NCBI GenBank assembly: GCA_001247695.2
Contig: LGRX02035499.1
Location: 1-64,000 of the forward strand
Source of the DNA: Cymbomonas tetramitiformis
Lineage: Eukaryota; Chlorophyta; Pyramimonadophyceae; Pyramimonadales; Pyramimonadaceae
Direction of reading: 5' to 3'
DNA: 64,000 bases
A program made the translations under genes and the position numbers. The notes beneath the pieces are model-generated. The model ran no database searches and was not told the origin of the DNA. It saw only the letters and a program-made list of their open reading frames with translations. Every line of letters begins with the position of its first letter. Positions within the stretch are counted from its first letter, which is position 1. Below, piece after piece: positions 59,852 through 64,000 of this stretch.

Positions 59852-60102
59852 TGAGTCGTATGTGAACGAGCTCTGAAATTTCTTATCACATATTTTGGAT
59901 CGTCATATGTGAGCAAGCTCTGGAAATTCTAATCACGTATATTTGAGAATCGTATATGAACGGACTTTGGAAATGCTTATCACATATGTTCCATCGTCAT
60001 ATGTGGGCAAGCTCTGCAAAATCTTATCACATATTTTCAAAAGCAATATGTCGCTTGGCTCTAAGAATTCTTATCACATATTTTCGACAGTCCCTTCTTG
60101 GG
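59852..60102. repeat. 47-bp minisatellite, first block
   Basis: About five units of a 47-bp repeat (core TTGGAAATTCTTATCACATA). It is almost identical over 250 bp to 63,750-64,000, 3.9 kb to the right. It follows directly on the LINE end. Confidence 0.9.
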
Positions 60103-60838
60103 TATAACTTGAAATATGATATATATTCTAAGTTGAAATATGTTCTACGTTAAGATATAGTATATCATAAGTTGAGATATGAAATATGTTCTAAATCAAG
60201 ATATGTTATATGCACCACAGAAATATGTGTAGAGATTCTAAAGATAAATTTCTTCTCTCACTTTAGCTATTCCAAGTGGTTATGTGTGCGTGAGGATTTT
60301 ATGCAAGATGTTTAGGGCACCACATTCAACATGATCACAATACACTTGCTCACAAAAGCCAATCATGGGGTACGGCGGTCCCCCCAAAGTGACCAGCTCG
60401 GACACACCCAGCCTTTGTGAGGAGATGTATTCTGATCGTGTTGAATGTAGCAGCGGTGCATGCGTTGCATACACACAACACAAGATAACAAATGCTCCGA
60501 TCAAACACGAGAATTGAGAACACGATGAGTATCAAATAAAGTATGCACAATCGGAGAAGCAAAATAAGAGCAAAAGAAGCAAAAAGAGAGCAAAAGAAGC
60601 AACCAAAATGTTACAGCAAACACATACCAAAATGTTACAGCACTTGGAACACAAACAACGTTGAATAATTTATTTGTCCGATTGTTCAGCACGCTCTGCG
60701 GCCTTTGCAACCTTCTTGCGTGCACGCCGATTCTTATTCCTACTGGCGGCACGCTTGTTGCTGTTTGGCAACTCGAAGTCGCCATGGAACTTCTTGCAAG
60801 CATTGAGAAATTTGAGCGTCACAAAGTTGCCAACGTAG
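60103..60838. other. No firm gene; possible antisense fragment
   Basis: The minus-strand frame 60,670-60,936 includes YYVGNFVTLKFLNACKKFHG and ends in a basic tail (NRRARKKVAKAAERAEQ). It looks protein-like up to the point where the plus-strand helicase sequence begins, but it has no clear start. Nothing else is supported. Confidence 0.3.
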
Positions 60839-62351
60839 TACCTATGGCAATCCTCGCGTGGCGGACGCGCTGACATCGTTGACGCATCACCACGCCGCTC
60901 TCCGCTGTGGCCACACGTGGAAGTGCACCGCCTCACAGAACTTCGCCGTCAGCCAGACGATAGCGACTATGCCAAAATTGTCACTGCGATCGGAGATGAT
61001 ACACACATAAAGGAGCTGCCTATTGAAGGCGCTGACGACCCCACTCTTGTTTCTGGGGCCTCGCTTGTGGATCTGTCCATCATTCCAGACGCACAACGTT
61101 TCACTGGTACGTCGCATCTTGCAATCGATCGCAATGGACACATGTTCATGCGACTTGTTCATGCATTGTGATATATCAATGCGCAATCACATCCTCCTAT
61201 GCATATGCTCCAAGAATTGTCAACAACGCCTCAAAATGCATTACATATCTGTGTATACTGTACTAAGCCCTCATGATGTGAATTTATTGACCTACTCATG
61301 TTGGACATCCACATACCATGAATATCAAAGTAATCAATGCATCTATTGACTTTGAGATGTTATAATAGTTTGATCTGAAATTCACTGTTGATGTATCAAC
61401 AACAAATAACTAATGGACATAGGTGGTGACAATATACATAGGTGACACTTTACAAGACGCGTTGCACTTCGTTTTCAGTGAGAACGTTGACGACTTCGAT
61501 GAAAGCGCCATATTGGCTACATCATGCGCTGCAGTCAACTTTTGGAACACCAAGATCCAGGAACAACGCAATATAGACGGCAAAGCGATGAAGACATACA
61601 TTAGCCACAACTCCGTAAATGACAGCTTCGCTTACGCCGAAGATTTCAACAGCTCAGATTTCTTAAATAGCCGAGAGGAGAACGGCGTCCCTTTGCATGA
61701 GCTCACACTAGCAGTGAACGACATGTGCTACTTGATGCGCACTATCAACAAAAAAGTCGGGCTGGTCACAAGCACACGATTGCGCGTGGTGGCGTTACAC
61801 GAGCGCTCAGTGCATGTTATAATTGTAGGAGATCACACAAACACTGTGCACATCATCCCGCGCATCACGTTCATATTCTCGCCGCAGCTCTCCAACTTAG
61901 AGATACACCGTCGACAATTTCCACTATGCTTAGCATACGCCATGACAGTGAATCGCTCGCAAGGTCAAACGTTAAAGCGAGTCTTGCTGGATACGACTCG
62001 TCCTGCCTTTTCCCACGGACATCTCTATGTGGCATTATCTCGAGTGCGCGACCGGCATTCAATTGCCCTTTTCAATAGAAACCAAATTCCATCCAACTCC
62101 AGCTCACCGTTGCGTATAGCGAACTCCTCAAAGACGACACTAATTTCTCCAGCACCACTTCTGTGCTCCGTTTCGCTGATCTTAGTGCAAATCAAACAAC
62201 GCGCAACTATGCGCCGCACCTTCCCGATGAGCCCACCACAGCGGACGACGTCACTTCTTTGTTCCTAAATGCTGCGATGTCAGATTTCACAATATCACAC
62301 TTAGAGCAACCCGATGATCTTTTCGCGCATGATGCGCAGACCGACTTGTGA
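60839..62351 (+). pseudogene. PIF1/Helitron-like helicase C-terminal remnant
   Basis: From 60,839 the plus strand reads RGGRADIVDASPRRSPLWPH and VHRLTELRRQPDDSDYAKIV, the block after motif III of PIF1/Helitron helicases. It then breaks at GTACGT (61,107) and resumes at 61,442 after ATAG; removing this 335-bp GT-AG stretch keeps the frame (RFTG then DTLQDALHFVF). Later come a LNSRE..GVPLHELTLAVND block, QFPLCLAYAMTVNRSQGQTL (motif V) and GHLYVALSRVRD (motif VI). Near 62,070 the frame shifts once more to a second open stretch (LQLTVAYSELLKDD to 62,351). Walker A and B are absent, so it is a remnant, not an active helicase. Confidence 0.8.
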
Positions 62352-62590
62352 TGTGCATGGATTTGAATAATGTATGCAAGCACTAATGCACATTCAATAA
62401 GATGTAATACATTTGATATGTTCTAATGCACCAACAATTCCTCACTCCTTGTGTCAATTGAAAACGATTCATACCATCAAGCAAATCTTCACACATCGTG
62501 TTCTCATACAATTGTGCATATGTTAGTGAAATGCGTCATTTAAAAATATATAACATAATCTAACAATTCCTCAGCACTCGCATTATTAAC
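62283..62590. repeat. Helicase 3' end duplication, copy A
   Basis: About 300 bp containing the end of the helicase remnant and downstream DNA, diverged but clearly repeated at 62,789-63,127 (shared TTAGAGCAACCCGAT and ATTCATACCATC.. segments). Confidence 0.75.
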
Positions 62591-62788
62591 AATTCCTCAG
62601 CATTTCATACGAGCCAGCATATCCACACGCTTGATGTTATGCTGTTGATTGACTATTATCTGATATTTACTATCCCAATCTCTTGAATATCCATTGTTTT
62701 CGTTTATTCTGAGCATACTTTACACCCCAAAGTTCATGTTATTCAGAAAATACCTAATACCATAGATTGCAAACATATATCATAATCT

Positions 62789-63127
62789 GATTTCACAGTA
62801 TGCCACTTAGAGCAACCCGATAATCTCTTTGCGCACGACGCGTAGGCTGACTTCCAACGTGCATGGACTTGAATAATATATGTGGAAATTAATGCGCATT
62901 CTATAACATGTAATATATTTGATACGCGCTACTGGACCAGCGATTCCTCACTTCTTGTATCAGCTAGAATATATCCGATATATTATTGTCGGTTGAAAAT
63001 AATTCATACCATCCCGCAAATCCCCGCACTTCTTGTATTCATGTGATCTTGCATACCTTCACGCAATATGTCATTCAATAGTACAAAATATCACCTAACA
63101 ATTCCCCACCACTCGAATTATTAGTAA
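62789..63127. repeat. Helicase 3' end duplication, copy B
   Basis: A second, more diverged copy. It contains no open frame of note. Confidence 0.75.
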
Positions 63128-63154
63128 ACTATTTTATACGAGCAAACACATTTC

Positions 63155-64000
63155 CGCATTTGAAATTCTTATCACATGTTTTTTAGAGTAATATGTCGTT
63201 TGGCTCTGGAAATTCTTATCAAATATATTCGAGAGTCGTATACGGGCATGTTCTGGAAATTCTTATCAAATATATTCCAGAGTCGTATATGGACGGACTT
63301 TAGAAATTCTTATCACATATATTCGAAAGTCATATATGGGCAACCTCTAAAAATTCTTATCGCATATTTTGGACAGTCATATGTTGGCAAGCTTTGGAAA
63401 TTCTAATCACTTATATTCGAGAGTCGTATATGGGCGGACCCTCAAAATTCTTATCACTTATATTCGAGAATCGTATGTGGGCCGGCTTTGGAAATTCTTA
63501 TCACATATATTCGAGAGTCGTGAATGAGTAACTTCTGCAAATTCTTATCACATATATTCGATAGTCGTATATGGGCAAGCTTTGGAAGTTGTTGTCACAT
63601 ATTTTTGAGAGTCAAATGTGGGCAAACTTTGGAAATTCTGATCACATATATTGGAGAGTCGTATACGAGCAAACTTTGGAAATCCTTATCACATATATCC
63701 AAGAGTTGTATATGGGCAAACTTTGGAAATTCTTATCACATATATCCGTGAGTCGTATGTGAACGAGCTCTGAAATTCTTATCACATATTTTGGATCGTC
63801 ATATGTGAGCAAGCTCTGGAAATTCTAATCACGTATATTTGAGAATCGTATATGAACGGACTTTGGAAATGCTTATCACATATGTTCCATCGTCATATGT
63901 GGGCAAGCTCTGCAAAATCTTATCACATATTTTCAAAAGTAATATGTCGCTTGGCTCTAAGAATTCTTATCACATATTTTCGACAGTCCCTTCTTGGGTA
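63155..64000. repeat. 47-bp minisatellite, second block, runs off window
   Basis: About 18 units of the 47-bp repeat. The last 250 bp match 59,852-60,102 almost base for base. Frames open on the plus strand (for example 63,571-63,762) only translate the repeat. Confidence 0.9.

Noticed and set aside
63155..64000. Regular 47-bp repeats resembling a CRISPR array
   Set aside because: Units are contiguous with gradual variation and have no unique spacers or cas genes; the setting is eukaryotic, so this is a minisatellite.
1..64000. tRNA or rRNA genes
   Set aside because: I looked for cloverleaf-like arms and rRNA segments by eye and found none convincing; a tRNAscan run would be decisive.

Overview
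The window is nuclear DNA of a eukaryote, most likely a green alga. Three signs point there: a plastid-targeted NAD(P)-binding protein gene with three GT-AG introns (49.9-51.7 kb), long Ser-Pro-Pro-Pro-Pro hydroxyproline-rich segments (15-21 kb), and a non-LTR retrotransposon with the domain set of the algal Dualen/RandI group (52.2-59.85 kb). The species cannot be named from the sequence.

Bases 1 to about 33,965 form a compact, gene-dense block on both strands, with short intergenic gaps and TATA-like or (TA)n promoters close to the starts. Most proteins here are orphans. The recognisable ones are several F-box-type proteins with different partners (long C-terminal domain, ankyrin-like, LRR-like, C-terminal F-box), an ESCRT-III/Snf7-like protein, a GT14-type glycosyltransferase, an FkbM-type methyltransferase, a Rossmann-type methyltransferase-like protein, a one-pass membrane peptide, a Cys-rich zinc-binding protein and a very large secreted Pro-rich modular protein broken by frameshifts. 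This resembles an endogenised large DNA virus or a piece of one, but no capsid, polymerase or packaging gene is visible, so the viral label is an inference. The same 28-bp minisatellite lies at both edges (the first 21 bases, and 33,968-34,436), and the last gene of the block runs into it. At least one gene of the block has a convincing 81-bp spliceosomal intron.

From 34.4 to 49 kb the DNA is repeat-rich. It holds an orphan 356-codon gene, a small ZZ-like zinc-finger ORF, two arrays of a roughly 60-bp minisatellite that stay open as one long reading frame on the minus strand, a 1.6-kb insert between those arrays, and a complete 3.3-kb LTR retroelement with exact 5-bp target duplications but only gag-like coding. 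A 124-aa orphan gene and 223/227-bp direct repeats around another minisatellite follow.

From 49.9 kb to the end are the plastid gene, the LINE (APE remnant, reverse transcriptase, RNase H, C-terminal CCHC plus restriction-like endonuclease signature, two frame breaks), and the tail of a PIF1/Helitron-like helicase with a probable intron. Around the helicase tail is a 47-bp minisatellite; its first 250 bp (from 59,852) recur at the window end about 3.9 kb later.

Start codons: where the longest frame begins with GTG or TTG, I moved the start to the first plausible ATG, often one lying 30-60 bp from a TATA-like element.
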